Shown one piece after another: positions 24,561 to 34,040 of a stretch of 64,000 nucleotides of DNA. Under the pieces are notes generated by a model. That model was not told the origin of the DNA and did not search any database. It saw nothing but the letters and a program-made list of their open reading frames with translations. Within the stretch, counting starts at the first letter, position 1. Every line of letters starts with the position of its first letter. This stretch comes from Culicoidibacter larvae (GTDB lineage Bacteria > Bacillota_I > Bacilli_A > Culicoidibacterales > Culicoidibacteraceae): positions 372,001 to 436,000 of the forward strand of contig NZ_VBWP01000001.1 in assembly GCF_005771635.1 (NCBI RefSeq). The letters are read 5' to 3'. Made by a program: the position numbers and the translations under genes.

Positions 24561-25859
24561 ATGAAGACCTTTACTATTAGAGATTTATTCTTTAGTAAAT
24601 TGGCTAAACGGATCTGGTTTACAGTATTTATTCTGTTTATCTTCCGTTTGGGTGCGATGATTCCGACACCGCTAATCAATGGTGAGGCTTTGCGATCTTA
24701 TATGGAATCCAGTTCTGGAGCCGGAGGATTGTTTGACTTTATCAACTTAATTGGTGGTGGCTCATTTAAACGTTTTAGCGTTTTCGCTATGAGCGTTTCA
24801 CCTTACATCACAGCGTCTATCATCGTTCAACTTCTTTCACAAGATGTTATTCCAGTTTTATCTCGTTGGGGTAAAGAGGGGGTTAACGGGAAGAAGAAAT
24901 CACATATGTTAACTCGTGTTTTATCATTGATTCTGGCTTTCGTTCAAGCAATTGCAATTGCATTAGGATTTAATGCCTATACAAATGGGACATTATTGAC
25001 TATTACGAATGGAGATTATACACCAGTTATTTTGGTAGCAATCATATTAACGGCAGGTACCGCAATCTTAATCTGGCTTGGTGATTTGATTACTAAGCAT
25101 GGTATTGGAAATGGTATTTCAATTATCATCTTGGCGGGGATTATTTCCCAATTGCCAAATGAAATCTTGAATATCTGGAATACATATATGGTTGAGGGCG
25201 CAACTGCTACTAACTATGCTACGATGATTCTGGTATATCTGATTTTATTGTTGCTAGTCGTTATTGTCGTCTATATGCAAGAAGCAACAAGAAAAATACC
25301 TATTCAATATGCAAATGTAACTGCTAAAGAATCGGCAGTTAGTGATAAAAACTACTTACCATTAAAAATTAACTCTGCTGGGGTTATCCCGGTTATCTTT
25401 GCAAGTGCAATCATTTCATTACCGGTTACTGTTGCTGGATTTTTCGGCACAACAGACTGGGGTAAATGGGTTACTGAGAACTTAACCTTAACCGCAAACT
25501 GGGGATTCGCGCTTTATGTTGTAATGACTATTGCGTTTACGTTCTTCTATGCATACGTACAGATTGATCCAGAAAAAATGAGTGAAAATCTTGGTAAGCA
25601 AAATGCATTTATTCCAAATGTTCGTCCTGGCGAAGAAACTCGCAAGTATATTTCAGGAGTATTGGGCCGTTTGACATGCAGTGGTGCTATCTATCTTGCA
25701 GTTGTCGTGTCTATTCCGCTTATATTAAGCCGCGTTGCCGGTATTAATGTAATTATTGGTGGTACATCAATTATTATCTTGGCTGGGGTAGCATTAGAGA
25801 CTGTGAAACAGATGCGTATGCAATCGTCATCACGTTCTTATACTAACTTCTTGGAATAG
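24561..25859 (+). CDS. secY: Preprotein translocase channel subunit SecY
   Basis: 432 residues with ten membrane helices. FRLGAMIPTPLINGEAL, the plug region, VSPYITASIIVQLL, and the cytosolic loops TRKIPIQYA and NAFIPNVRPGEETRKYI mark the Sec61/SecY channel. Zero-base spacing after rplO suggests coupled translation; this is the usual spc-operon position. It forms the membrane pore with SecE and SecG and is driven by SecA. Confidence 0.99.
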   Translation: MKTFTIRDLFFSKLAKRIWFTVFILFIFRLGAMIPTPLINGEALRSYMESSSGAGGLFDFINLIGGGSFKRFSVFAMSVSPYITASIIVQLLSQDVIPVLSRWGKEGVNGKKKSHMLTRVLSLILAFVQAIAIALGFNAYTNGTLLTITNGDYTPVILVAIILTAGTAILIWLGDLITKHGIGNGISIIILAGIISQLPNEILNIWNTYMVEGATATNYATMILVYLILLLLVVIVVYMQEATRKIPIQYANVTAKESAVSDKNYLPLKINSAGVIPVIFASAIISLPVTVAGFFGTTDWGKWVTENLTLTANWGFALYVVMTIAFTFFYAYVQIDPEKMSENLGKQNAFIPNVRPGEETRKYISGVLGRLTCSGAIYLAVVVSIPLILSRVAGINVIIGGTSIIILAGVALETVKQMRMQSSSRSYTNFLE

Positions 25860-25881
25860 TGTTGGATTTGGAGGCAAATAA

Positions 25882-26541
25882 ATGTCAATGAATATTATTA
25901 TAATGGGGCCTCCCGGTGCTGGGAAAGGTACCCAATCAGCCAAAATCATTGAAGAGTATAAAATCCCGCATATTTCAACTGGTGATATGTTCCGGGCGGC
26001 TATGAAGGATAAGACGCCAATGGGCATTGAAGCACAGAAATATGTTGATCAAGGTGAACTTGTTCCTGATAGTGTAACGAACGAAATTGTTCGTGAACGT
26101 TTGGCTCAATACGATTGTGAAAATGGATTTTTACTTGATGGATTCCCTAGAAATCCAGATCAGGCAGCAGCATTAGATGTAATGTTGGCAGAAAAAGGTC
26201 GGAAGATCGATGTTGTTCTGAACATTGATGTTCCCACAGATTTACTCACAGAAAGATTGACCGGTCGCCGTGTTTGCCGCAATTGTGGCGCTACTTACCA
26301 TATCGTTTATAACCCACCAAAAGTTGATGGTGTTTGTGATGTATGTGGCGGTGAACTCTACCAACGCTCAGATGATACTGAAGAAAAAATTACCACTCGG
26401 CTTTCATTATATTTTGCAGAGACTAAACCAGTTATTGATTATTATCAAAAAAATGGTATTCTCCGCACTGTTGATGGAACGCTCGGAATGGAACATGTAT
26501 ACGAAGCAATTCAAAGTATACTTGGAGGCGGAAACAAATGA
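25882..26541 (+). CDS. adk: Adenylate kinase with zinc-binding LID
   Basis: 219 residues. P loop [10 protein letters not shown] near 10-19, the AMP-binding [18 protein letters not shown], and the LID with [20 protein letters not shown], then CDVC, giving a four-cysteine zinc site typical of Gram-positive bacteria. It converts ATP and AMP to two ADP. The end overlaps map by four bases (ATGA). Confidence 0.99.
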   Translation: MSMNIIIMGPPGAGKGTQSAKIIEEYKIPHISTGDMFRAAMKDKTPMGIEAQKYVDQGELVPDSVTNEIVRERLAQYDCENGFLLDGFPRNPDQAAALDVMLAEKGRKIDVVLNIDVPTDLLTERLTGRRVCRNCGATYHIVYNPPKVDGVCDVCGGELYQRSDDTEEKITTRLSLYFAETKPVIDYYQKNGILRTVDGTLGMEHVYEAIQSILGGGNK

Positions 26542-27284
26542 TTATTTGTAAAACGCCGCGAGAAATAGAAATTATGCGCCAGGCTGGCAAAATTGTTGCT
26601 ATTGCTCACCATGAGGTGAGTAAATACATCAAGCCGGGAATTTCTCTTGCCGAGCTTGACACTATTGTTGAGCAAGTGATTCGTAGCTGTGAGGCTACGC
26701 CATCATTTAAAGGCTATAATGGGTTTCCGGCAAGCAGCTGTATATCTGTTAACCAAGTTATCGTTCACGGTATTCCTGATGAATATCGTTTACAAGACGG
26801 TGACATAGTTACGATTGACATTGGAGCATATTATAAAGGATATCATGGTGATTCTGCTTGGACTTATGCAGTTGGTTCAATTAATGAAGAAAAACAGCAT
26901 TTGTTGGAAGTTACAGAGCAATCACTCTATGAAGGCTTAAAACTCATTGCACCAGGAGTACACTTATCAGATGTTTCACATGCAATACAAATGCATGTTG
27001 AAAAAAATGGGTGCTCAATCGTCAAGGAATTTACCGGCCACGGTATCGGGCAAGACCTTCATGAAGAGCCAAACGTTCCCAACTACGGAAACTCAGGCAA
27101 AGGTGTGATTTTAAAACCTGGTATGACGCTCGCAATTGAACCTATCGTTTGCAGCGGACAACCAATTTCACACACGCTGGAAGATAACTGGACAACAGTT
27201 ACTGTTGACGCGTCTCCAGCGGCACACTATGAACACACCATTGTGGTAACTGAATCAGGATATGACATCCTGACTATTCTATAG
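26538..27284 (+). CDS. map: Methionine aminopeptidase, type I
   Basis: 248 residues. It trims the initiator methionine. Metal ligands are visible in [35 protein letters not shown] and LAIEPIV, ending with the [12 protein letters not shown] strand. It overlaps adk by ATGA, as is common in this operon. Confidence 0.98.
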   Translation: MIICKTPREIEIMRQAGKIVAIAHHEVSKYIKPGISLAELDTIVEQVIRSCEATPSFKGYNGFPASSCISVNQVIVHGIPDEYRLQDGDIVTIDIGAYYKGYHGDSAWTYAVGSINEEKQHLLEVTEQSLYEGLKLIAPGVHLSDVSHAIQMHVEKNGCSIVKEFTGHGIGQDLHEEPNVPNYGNSGKGVILKPGMTLAIEPIVCSGQPISHTLEDNWTTVTVDASPAAHYEHTIVVTESGYDILTIL

Positions 27285-27296
27285 GAGGGAAACATT

Positions 27297-27515
27297 ATGG
27301 CAAAAGCAGATGTAATTGAAGTAGAAGCAAAGGTATTGGAAACATTACCAAACGCTATGTTCAAAGTCGAATTAGAAAACGGACATCAAATTTTAGCTCA
27401 CGTTTCTGGTAAAATCCGTATGAACTTCATTCGCATTTTACCAGGTGATACTGTAACGGTTGAACTTTCACCATACGATTTAACACGTGGGCGCATTATC
27501 TATCGTCAAAAATAG
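27297..27515 (+). CDS. infA: Translation initiation factor IF-1
   Basis: 72 residues, one OB fold: [61 protein letters not shown] in order (quoted here only to locate it across nearly the full length). It binds the 30S A site in initiation. AGGAGG precedes the ATG. Confidence 0.99.
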   Translation: MAKADVIEVEAKVLETLPNAMFKVELENGHQILAHVSGKIRMNFIRILPGDTVTVELSPYDLTRGRIIYRQK

Positions 27516-27568
27516 ATAATCAAACTTTTGCATAAGTTACTTAATTTGTGCATAGGAGGTAAAAAACT

Positions 27569-27682
27569 ATGAAAGTAAGAGTATCTGTAAAACCTATTTG
27601 CGATAAATGTAAAGTTATTCGTCGTAAAGGTCGGGTAATGGTGATTTGTGAAAATCCCAAACATAAACAAAGACAAGGATAA
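27569..27682 (+). CDS. rpmJ: 50S ribosomal protein L36
   Basis: 37 residues, starting [20 protein letters not shown], with the zinc-binding pattern C-x2-C ... C-x4-H ([12 protein letters not shown]), hence the zinc form. ATG 27569 follows AGGAGG (27554-27559). The gene is small enough to be missed by automatic ORF cut-offs. Confidence 0.98.
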   Translation: MKVRVSVKPICDKCKVIRRKGRVMVICENPKHKQRQG

Positions 27683-27700
27683 TAACGGAGGTGCAAAGAA

Positions 27701-28066
27701 ATGGCACGTATTGCAGGAATCGATATTCCACGTGATAAACGCGTAGTAATCTCATTAACATACATTTTTGGTATCGGGCGTACTACTGCTGAAAAAATCT
27801 TAAAAGCAGCTGACGTAAGTGAAGATACACGTGTACGCGACTTAAGCGAAGACGAACTTGTTCGTATTCGTGCAGAAGTTGACAAAGTTAAAACTGAAGG
27901 CGATCTTCGTCGTGAAGTAGCATTAAATATTAAACGTCTTCAAGAAATCGTAAGCTACCGTGGTATCCGCCATCGTCGTAGTTTACCAGTACGCGGACAA
28001 CGTACGAAAACGAATGCTCGTACTCGTAAAGGACCACGTCGTACAGTAGCTAATAAGAAAAAATAA
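27701..28066 (+). CDS. rpsM: 30S ribosomal protein S13
   Basis: 121 residues; [33 protein letters not shown] and the C-terminal [19 protein letters not shown] are diagnostic. S13 contacts the P-site tRNA and S19. An unusually long gap follows. Confidence 0.99.
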   Translation: MARIAGIDIPRDKRVVISLTYIFGIGRTTAEKILKAADVSEDTRVRDLSEDELVRIRAEVDKVKTEGDLRREVALNIKRLQEIVSYRGIRHRRSLPVRGQRTKTNARTRKGPRRTVANKKK

Positions 28067-28228
28067 TGTAAGCAATTAATGCTGAGCATTAAGACTTAGA
28101 AAAATCGTTTTGTTTGCTACAATAGTAGAGGCAGAAACGGTAATGAAGAAATTTGGATATATGATAAGATCATATATCTTACGATATCTACAAGATAAAG
28201 TGAATTAATGTAGAAGGAGGTCATGTAA
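28067..28228 (+). promoter_or_regulatory. Long rpsM-rpsK gap with a perfect inverted repeat
   Basis: 162 bases where other gaps in this cluster are 0-50, apart from the 99-base rpsN-rpsH gap. It contains GATATATGAT (28156-28165), a 3-base spacer and the exact complement (28169-28178), and a TACAAT -10-like box near 28119. It could be an operator, a mRNA-processing hairpin or an alpha-operon leader bound by a ribosomal protein. Confidence 0.5.
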
Positions 28229-28612
28229 ATGGCACGTCAAACACGTAAACGCCGAGTGAAAAAGAATATTCCTCTTGGAATGGCTCATATTCATTCAACG
28301 TTTAACAATACAATTGTTACACTTACTGATCAACAAGGGAACGCAGTTTCTTGGTCAAGTGCAGGAGCACTTGGATTTAAAGGATCACGTAAATCAACAC
28401 CGTTTGCTGCGCAAATGGCTGCTGAAGCAGCTGCAAAAGCAGCAATGGATCACGGAATGACTACAGTTGAAGTTGCAGTAAAAGGACCTGGACCAGGACG
28501 TGAAGCAGCAATCCGCTCTTTACAAGCTACAGGATTAGAAGTTACCGCAATTCGCGACGTAACTCCTGTTCCGCACAACGGTTGCCGTCCACCTAAACGT
28601 CCTCGTGGATAA
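28229..28612 (+). CDS. rpsK: 30S ribosomal protein S11
   Basis: 127 residues; [41 protein letters not shown] and the C-terminal [18 protein letters not shown] are diagnostic. S11 lines the mRNA exit on the platform. GAAGGAGG upstream. Confidence 0.99.
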   Translation: MARQTRKRRVKKNIPLGMAHIHSTFNNTIVTLTDQQGNAVSWSSAGALGFKGSRKSTPFAAQMAAEAAAKAAMDHGMTTVEVAVKGPGPGREAAIRSLQATGLEVTAIRDVTPVPHNGCRPPKRPRG

Positions 28613-28660
28613 TTTAGGGCACTCACTGTAATATTTGAGTAAATAAAGGAGGCTACTGTA

Positions 28661-29599
28661 ATGCTAGGTTTTGAAAAACCAGAAATAAAAGTTACTGAAT
28701 ATACCGAAAGTACTAATTTCGGAAAATTTGTTATAGAGCCATTAGAAAAGGGATTTGGAATTACTCTTGGTAACTCCCTTCGTCGCGTGTTGCTTTCATC
28801 TTTACCAGGTGTGGCAATTACGGACATCCAAATTGATGGTGTTGTACACGAATTCTCTACTATTGAAGGTGTACTTGAAGATGTAACGACAATCATTCTT
28901 AATTTGAAGAAAGTTATTTTAAAAGCAGAAGATACTGATTCGCATGTTTTGGAAATTACTTCTGAAAATGAAGGTGTAGTTACTGCCGGAGATATTGTTT
29001 GTGATGCTAATATTGAAGTTATTAATAAGGACTTACATATTGCAACACTTGCAAAAGGTGCGCGTTTCCACATGAAAATGTCAGTTCACCGCGGTCGTGG
29101 ATACGTTCGCGCTGAGTTTAACAAACATGATGGACAAGCACTAGGCGTAATCCCAATCGATTCAATCTATACACCGGTTGAGAATGTATCATATACAGTT
29201 GATACTCGTATCAGTAAAGATACAACATTTGATCGTCTGAACCTTGAAATTCGCACTGATGGCAGTGTCAGCCCAGTTGCTGCACTTGCAATGGCTGCAA
29301 AAATTATGTCTCAGCATCTTGAGGACTTAGTTGTTCTTGATGAGCGTGCAATCATGACAGATTTCATGATTGAAAAAGAGAATGTTGCTGCTATTAAATC
29401 AAGCGATATGAACATTGAAGAACTTGATTTATCAGTTCGTTCATATAATTCATTGAAACGTGCAGGAATCAATACTTTAAATGATTTACTTGCATATTCA
29501 GAAGATGAAATGAGTAAAATCCGTAACTTAGGGAAAAAATCTTTAAAAGAAATTTTAGAGAAACTTGTTGATATGGATTTAACACTTCGATCAGAATAA
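28661..29599 (+). CDS. rpoA: RNA polymerase alpha subunit
   Basis: 312 residues. N-terminal dimer and assembly domain about 1-230 (GKFVIEPLEKGFGITLGNSLRRVLLSS, split by no gap) and C-terminal helix-hairpin domain about 245-312 (ELDLSVRSYNSLKRAGINTL, IRNLGKKSLKEIL) that binds UP elements and activators. Normal length and position between rpsK and rplQ. Confidence 0.99.
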   Translation: MLGFEKPEIKVTEYTESTNFGKFVIEPLEKGFGITLGNSLRRVLLSSLPGVAITDIQIDGVVHEFSTIEGVLEDVTTIILNLKKVILKAEDTDSHVLEITSENEGVVTAGDIVCDANIEVINKDLHIATLAKGARFHMKMSVHRGRGYVRAEFNKHDGQALGVIPIDSIYTPVENVSYTVDTRISKDTTFDRLNLEIRTDGSVSPVAALAMAAKIMSQHLEDLVVLDERAIMTDFMIEKENVAAIKSSDMNIEELDLSVRSYNSLKRAGINTLNDLLAYSEDEMSKIRNLGKKSLKEILEKLVDMDLTLRSE

Positions 29600-29631
29600 A
29601 AGAAACCCTTTAGTAAAGGAGGCTATCAATA

Positions 29632-29982
29632 ATGAGAAAATTAGGACGTACTAGTAGTCAACGTAAAGCTATGCTTCGCGGTTTAGCGACAGATTTAGTT
29701 GTCTATGAGCGTATTGAAACAACTGAAACGCGCGCGAAAGAACTTCGTCGTGTTGTTGAAAAGTTGATCACCTTAGGAAAACGCGGCGATTTGCATGCAC
29801 GTCGTCAGGCTGCTTCAGTTTTATACAAAAAAGAAGCTGATGAGAACCAAGACGCATTGCAAAAATTGTTCAACGAAATTGGACCACGCTACGCTGACCG
29901 TAATGGTGGCTACACTCGTATTATTAAAGTTGGACCACGCAAAGGTGACGATGCGCCAGCAGCTATTATCGAGTTAGTTTAG
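29632..29982 (+). CDS. rplQ: 50S ribosomal protein L17
   Basis: 116 residues; [35 protein letters not shown] and the C-terminal [20 protein letters not shown] are diagnostic. It is the last gene of the cluster; the cobalt/ECF transporter genes that follow it in many Bacilli are absent here. Confidence 0.99.
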   Translation: MRKLGRTSSQRKAMLRGLATDLVVYERIETTETRAKELRRVVEKLITLGKRGDLHARRQAASVLYKKEADENQDALQKLFNEIGPRYADRNGGYTRIIKVGPRKGDDAPAAIIELV

Positions 29983-29989
29983 TTTTAAC

Positions 29990-30091
29990 ATATATTGGCT
30001 CCAGAAGTTTTGCCCACTGCCGAATGGCTAGTTGAAAGAATGTTTATGCTCCTCTCAAAAGCAAAACTTCGGCTTCTGGATGAGAATATAT
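29990..30091. repeat. Extended structured region after rplQ
   Basis: ATATATT (29990-29996) pairs with 30085-30091, CCAGAAG (30001-30007) with 30073-30079 and TTTTGC (30008-30013) with 30061-30066, with a small GCC-GAAT-GGC hairpin inside. It precedes a separate terminator, so it is not needed for termination. It could be a 3'-end processing structure or a small RNA. Confidence 0.45.
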
Positions 30092-30100
30092 CTTAAAAGA

Positions 30101-30128
30101 AAAAGAACATGATTTATCATGTTCTTTT
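30101..30128. terminator. Bidirectional terminator of the ribosomal cluster
   Basis: AAAAGAACATGA with its complement, A-rich on one side and T-rich on the other, between rplQ and the converging MFS gene. Confidence 0.9.
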
Positions 30129-30134
30129 TTTATT

Positions 30135-31307
30135 TCAAATTTTCTTCGGCTCGGGCCGGCCGTACTTCTTATAATAAATAAATGAGAGTCCAATTGAGAA
30201 AACACCGAATATAGCAACAAAGAAGAATAGGTTGGATGTGCCATATGCTTTTGAAATAATTCCCCCTACAATATTGGTAATTACTGAAGTAAACAAGAAT
30301 ACAGCACTGGTAGTGGTTTGCAGGGTTATGCTTAGCCGCTGTGGTACTAGCTCGTTAATTAGGAACTTAGTACTTATAGTTAAGAAAACAAAGGTTACTA
30401 ACTGGAATAGTCCGGAAAGGATAATCAGTAGCGGAGTAGCTGCAACGCCAATTAAAAGAATTCGGATTGTATAAAACAAAGCCGCCAATATTAAGGTAAA
30501 TTTAGCATTAATTCGGTGTGAAAAATGACTCATAAGGATGAAACCAGGAACTTCAATTAGTGCTTGAAGGCTCACATAATAGCCGACATCAATCTCAGTA
30601 CCACCAACATCTTGGAGGCGAACAATGGAATAAACATTCAGTGTTTGCATACAGATATATATTAAAACTAATGCGGCAATGAGCAAGAAAAATCTCGAGG
30701 TACGAATAACTTTACCGACCTCAGCACGTTGCACTTTGCTTCGCAGCGGACTTGGCTTAGGCGGATTAATGTCTTTAATGCCATATAAAATATAAACCAT
30801 TAGTGGAATTGATAGAATAAACATCACAGAAATGAAGTTCCAGCCAAACCATGTTAGGAGATATCCAGTAGCAAAAACTGATATCGACCACCCTAATGAA
30901 CCGAACGACCGGACGAAACCAAAGCGGTTTCGTACCGACTCGTCAGAAGCCATTACCCAGCTGTCCAAAAGAGCGGCAATTGTGTTGGAAAGAACGCCAA
31001 GCAAGCCCACCATAATAATTAGCAGAACTGGAAAGGCACCAATATTTAAAATGAGCGCAATAGTAATTGCTAATGCAATGTATGCACCAATATATAGCCA
31101 CTTGACGGACTTAGTCATACGAATAAATCGACCAGTCATAAACTGACCAACGCTTCCTAAAAGTGCTGCCAAAGCAATCGTAAAACCTAATATATCATCC
31201 GGCATACCGGTTGAACGTAAATAAACGACCTGATAGCCAAGATACATTCCAAAAAACATTTGCGAAACAAAATAGAGTATGGCAAACTGACGCACCGTTT
31301 TTTTCAT
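30135..31307 (-). CDS. MFS transporter, LacY/nucleoside-symporter-like
   Basis: 390 residues with about twelve membrane helices. The loop after helix 2-3 (GRFIRMTKSVKWLY) and the paired helix with LLDSWVMASDESVRNRFGFVRSFGSLGWS (about 113-141) match the MFS_1-like group that includes sugar and nucleoside proton symporters and related drug pumps. There is a cytosolic middle loop with KDINPPKPSPLRSKVQRAEV. Substrate cannot be told. Two TACAAT-type -10 boxes lie 50-60 bases upstream on the minus strand. It is a single-gene unit. Confidence 0.82.
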   Translation of the reverse strand: MKKTVRQFAILYFVSQMFFGMYLGYQVVYLRSTGMPDDILGFTIALAALLGSVGQFMTGRFIRMTKSVKWLYIGAYIALAITIALILNIGAFPVLLIIMVGLLGVLSNTIAALLDSWVMASDESVRNRFGFVRSFGSLGWSISVFATGYLLTWFGWNFISVMFILSIPLMVYILYGIKDINPPKPSPLRSKVQRAEVGKVIRTSRFFLLIAALVLIYICMQTLNVYSIVRLQDVGGTEIDVGYYVSLQALIEVPGFILMSHFSHRINAKFTLILAALFYTIRILLIGVAATPLLIILSGLFQLVTFVFLTISTKFLINELVPQRLSITLQTTTSAVFLFTSVITNIVGGIISKAYGTSNLFFFVAIFGVFSIGLSFIYYKKYGRPEPKKI

Positions 31308-31401
31308 GTGATAACCTCCAAAAACTCTTCCTGAAGTTATTGTACCTATTATTGTAGCTTAATACTACATGTATATGTCATTTTCATCTTTTGAAAATAA
31401 T

Positions 31402-31432
31402 AAAAACGCTGCGGGTTGCCCACAGCGTTTTT
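31402..31432 (+). terminator. Terminator-like hairpin in a divergent intergenic region
   Basis: AAAAACGCTG and GGG pair with their complements around TTG with one mismatch, then a T run. The genes on both sides read away from it, so what it ends is unknown; transcription from a small RNA or antisense to the MFS gene is possible. Confidence 0.65.
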
Positions 31433-31479
31433 TAACTTTTCCTCAAAATAAAGCGAACATGGTGTTCTGGATTGATTCA

Positions 31480-31490
31480 TGATATAATAT
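31480..31490 (+). promoter_or_regulatory. Extended -10 promoter of the polysaccharide cluster
   Basis: TGATATAAT (extended -10) about 35 bases before the flippase start; the -35 is weak. Confidence 0.55.
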
Positions 31491-31521
31491 GTTTTGAAAC
31501 TTTTTGATAAGGAGCTGTCAT

Positions 31522-33063
31522 ATGCGCTTTAAAAAGACGTTGTTGAATTATGTTGGGACATTATTGCCAAGCTTGTTAGTTATGGTGCTTTCTTTTGTTC
31601 GAACTTCAGTTTTTGCATCCGAACTGGGCTTAGGTGCTGGTGGGGTTGATGCACTTTTTGGAACAGTATCAGGATTTATTCACCTTGCTGAGGCTGGGCT
31701 CGGAACAGCAGTTATTACAACATTATATCGACTGGTTGCTGCAAATGATCACACTAAAATTAATCAGATTATGACCGGAGCTAGATATCAAATGCGCCGG
31801 GTAGGTGTATTGATATTATTTATGGGTATTGCGGTCGGTATTTTTGCACCCATTCTTGTAAACGAGAATCCGTTTAGTTTTGGCTATACATATTTAATTT
31901 GGGGTATTTATTTACTTCGTTCATTGATTGGGTATTTTTATTACTCGCCAGGACCAATTGTTCGGGCACATCAAAATGATTATAAAATGCAAGTGATTAA
32001 TATGCCTATTCAGGTTATTACAGTTATTGTTGAAATTATTTTAATGTTGAATGGCGCAGATTTAGTTATTCTTACTATTGCCGGGATGATTGTAAGTGTT
32101 ATTCAGATTGCTTTAAGCAGATGGTATATCAAGAAGTTGTACCCTTGGTTTCAATGGACAAGTAAGGATCAGATGGATTTAAGTACTAAAGATAAAACTA
32201 AAGATTTATTTGTTCATAAATTGTCACAGTTGGTTTTAACTAGTACTGACACATTAATGATGTCGGTGTTTGTAAGTGCGTCCGCAGCAGGTATTTTTAA
32301 TCTGGGTTACCGTAAAGTATTTGACGCGGTAACTAGGTACTTACAACAAATTTTATTTGCAGCAGATAGTTCGTTAGGAAATCTTTATGCCTCAGAAACC
32401 AAAGAAAAGAAATTACAGGTCCTTAATGAACAAATGGATATTACTTTTTTCCTTGGTGCTGTGGTAATAATACCTATGTATTTATTGGCACAACCGTTTA
32501 TTTTTATTCTGATTAAAGAAACTTTTGATCATTTATTTTTAACAGTAATGATTATATTAACATATTATCAAGTAACACGAGTTGCAGTCGGAACAGCAAT
32601 AGATCTTCATGCTATGTTTAAAGAGACAAAAATGGCTGCCATTATTGAGGCAATAGTAAACTTAGTATTATCATTAATATTGGTGCAATTTTTAGGTGTT
32701 ACCGGAGTTTTGATTGGTACATTAATTTCATTAGTGGTGACTAATTTTTGGTTTTATCCATATATTCTTTATAAGCAAGTCTTTGATATGAAGCCTTGGC
32801 GCTATTTTATGAAATATTTTAGTTTGTTTGGCATTACTGTTGTAGCTGCACTTATTTGGCAGTTCATATTAATGCCGGTCTTTATTACACCGTGGAATAG
32901 TTTGAATACATTGGGTAGTTGGTTTATAGGTGCTACAATAATTACCGCAATAAACGGAGTTGCCTTTTTAGTCCTATTCTGGTTTGGTTCACAAGGCTTC
33001 CGAACATTTATCGGTCGCTTTTTAAACCTTGCTAAGGAGGCAAAAAATCGTGTCAAAAGTTAG
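31522..33063 (+). CDS. Polysaccharide flippase, Wzx/MATE-like
   Basis: About 513 residues with twelve to fourteen membrane helices, beginning MRFKKTLLNYVGTLLPSLLV. The pattern of paired helices, the early ASELGLGAGGVDALFGTVSGFIHLAEAGLG region and the basic cytosolic loop near 220-235 (STKDKTKDLFVHKLSQLVL) fit the oligosaccharide flippase family, which moves lipid-linked repeat units across the membrane. It heads a cluster with four glycosyltransferases. ATG 31522 follows AAGGAG; the in-frame TTG 31504 lies before that site. Its last 14 bases overlap the next gene. Confidence 0.85.
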   Translation: MRFKKTLLNYVGTLLPSLLVMVLSFVRTSVFASELGLGAGGVDALFGTVSGFIHLAEAGLGTAVITTLYRLVAANDHTKINQIMTGARYQMRRVGVLILFMGIAVGIFAPILVNENPFSFGYTYLIWGIYLLRSLIGYFYYSPGPIVRAHQNDYKMQVINMPIQVITVIVEIILMLNGADLVILTIAGMIVSVIQIALSRWYIKKLYPWFQWTSKDQMDLSTKDKTKDLFVHKLSQLVLTSTDTLMMSVFVSASAAGIFNLGYRKVFDAVTRYLQQILFAADSSLGNLYASETKEKKLQVLNEQMDITFFLGAVVIIPMYLLAQPFIFILIKETFDHLFLTVMIILTYYQVTRVAVGTAIDLHAMFKETKMAAIIEAIVNLVLSLILVQFLGVTGVLIGTLISLVVTNFWFYPYILYKQVFDMKPWRYFMKYFSLFGITVVAALIWQFILMPVFITPWNSLNTLGSWFIGATIITAINGVAFLVLFWFGSQGFRTFIGRFLNLAKEAKNRVKS

Positions 33064-34027
33064 TGTAATTGTTCCGGTTTATAATGTTGAGAACTTTCTC
33101 GAAAAATGTTTGAATTCACTTGTTGAACAGAGTTTTGATGATTATGAGATAATTTGTGTAAATGATGGTTCAACAGATAACTCAGCAAATATTTTAGATT
33201 CTTATATAGAGAAATATCCAAGTAAAGTACAGGTTATTAATCAAGAAAATGCTGGACTTTCATCTGCCAGAAATACTGGAATAAGAAATAGTAATTCAGA
33301 TTGGTATATGTTTGTAGATAGTGATGACTGGGTTGCACCAGATTTTATTGAAAAGCTCTATCTATCTGTCATAGATAATAATGTTAAACTAGCAAAATGT
33401 AATATTATTTTCGTTGAAGAAAACAAAGAATTTGCTTTTTATAATTTGAATACAGGTATGTATTCCACAAAGTTTTTATTATCGAACTTACAACCATCGG
33501 TTTGGAATGGAATATATCATAAATCACTTTTCAATGATGTTGTTTTCCCTCAAGGACTACTATATGAAGATCTTGCAGTTTTTCCTTTAGTTTCAGCACA
33601 ACAGGATGATTTTTTCTATCTGGACTCAGGGTTATATTTTTATAATAGAACTAATGTAAACTCAATTATGAATACAGTAAGTCCAAGAGTGTTTCAAATG
33701 GTAGATTCGTTTAATTGGCTAATAGCAAATGCTAAAGTCCAAGGGATATACACACTATTTCATGATGAAATTGAGTTTTTGGCGGTGAGACATATATTCA
33801 TTTATCATCTTGATGTAATAAGAGGTAATTTTAATAAAGTGGAAATACGAAATCAGTTAGCACGTATTGCAGAAGTGTTTGCTACGGAATTTCCGAATGC
33901 TGTAGATAATAAATATGTACGAGAATTATTACCGCGAAAGGTACAGAGATGGGCACTCAAAAGGTTAGTGCCTTCAGATGGAAAATCAATTATTTGGTAT
34001 TGGCGATACTTAAAGATTCATGGTTAA
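33050..34027 (+). CDS. Glycosyltransferase family 2
   Basis: About 325 residues. GT-A fold: SKVSVIVPVYNVENFLEKCL at the start, EIICVNDGSTDNS (nucleotide binding), NAGLSSARNTGI and the DxD-type VDSDDW near 95. The C-terminal part is a helical acceptor domain. GTG 33050 is chosen because AAGGAGG (33034-33040) is 9 bases upstream; it overlaps the flippase end by 14 bases. Base composition is AT-rich with ATA, AGA and TTA codons common, unlike the ribosomal genes. Sugar donor unknown. Confidence 0.9.
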   Translation: MSKVSVIVPVYNVENFLEKCLNSLVEQSFDDYEIICVNDGSTDNSANILDSYIEKYPSKVQVINQENAGLSSARNTGIRNSNSDWYMFVDSDDWVAPDFIEKLYLSVIDNNVKLAKCNIIFVEENKEFAFYNLNTGMYSTKFLLSNLQPSVWNGIYHKSLFNDVVFPQGLLYEDLAVFPLVSAQQDDFFYLDSGLYFYNRTNVNSIMNTVSPRVFQMVDSFNWLIANAKVQGIYTLFHDEIEFLAVRHIFIYHLDVIRGNFNKVEIRNQLARIAEVFATEFPNAVDNKYVRELLPRKVQRWALKRLVPSDGKSIIWYWRYLKIHG

Positions 34028-34040
34028 TTAGGAGGAAATA

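Noticed and set aside
28450-29073. A 207-residue open frame on the minus strand across rpsK and rpoA
   Set aside because: It is a shadow of two certain genes, has low-complexity Ser/Thr composition, no ribosome-binding site and no family resemblance.
29990-30091. Possible tRNA or tmRNA fragment after rplQ
   Set aside because: No acceptor-stem, T-loop or CCA-like features; only an interrupted hairpin is visible.
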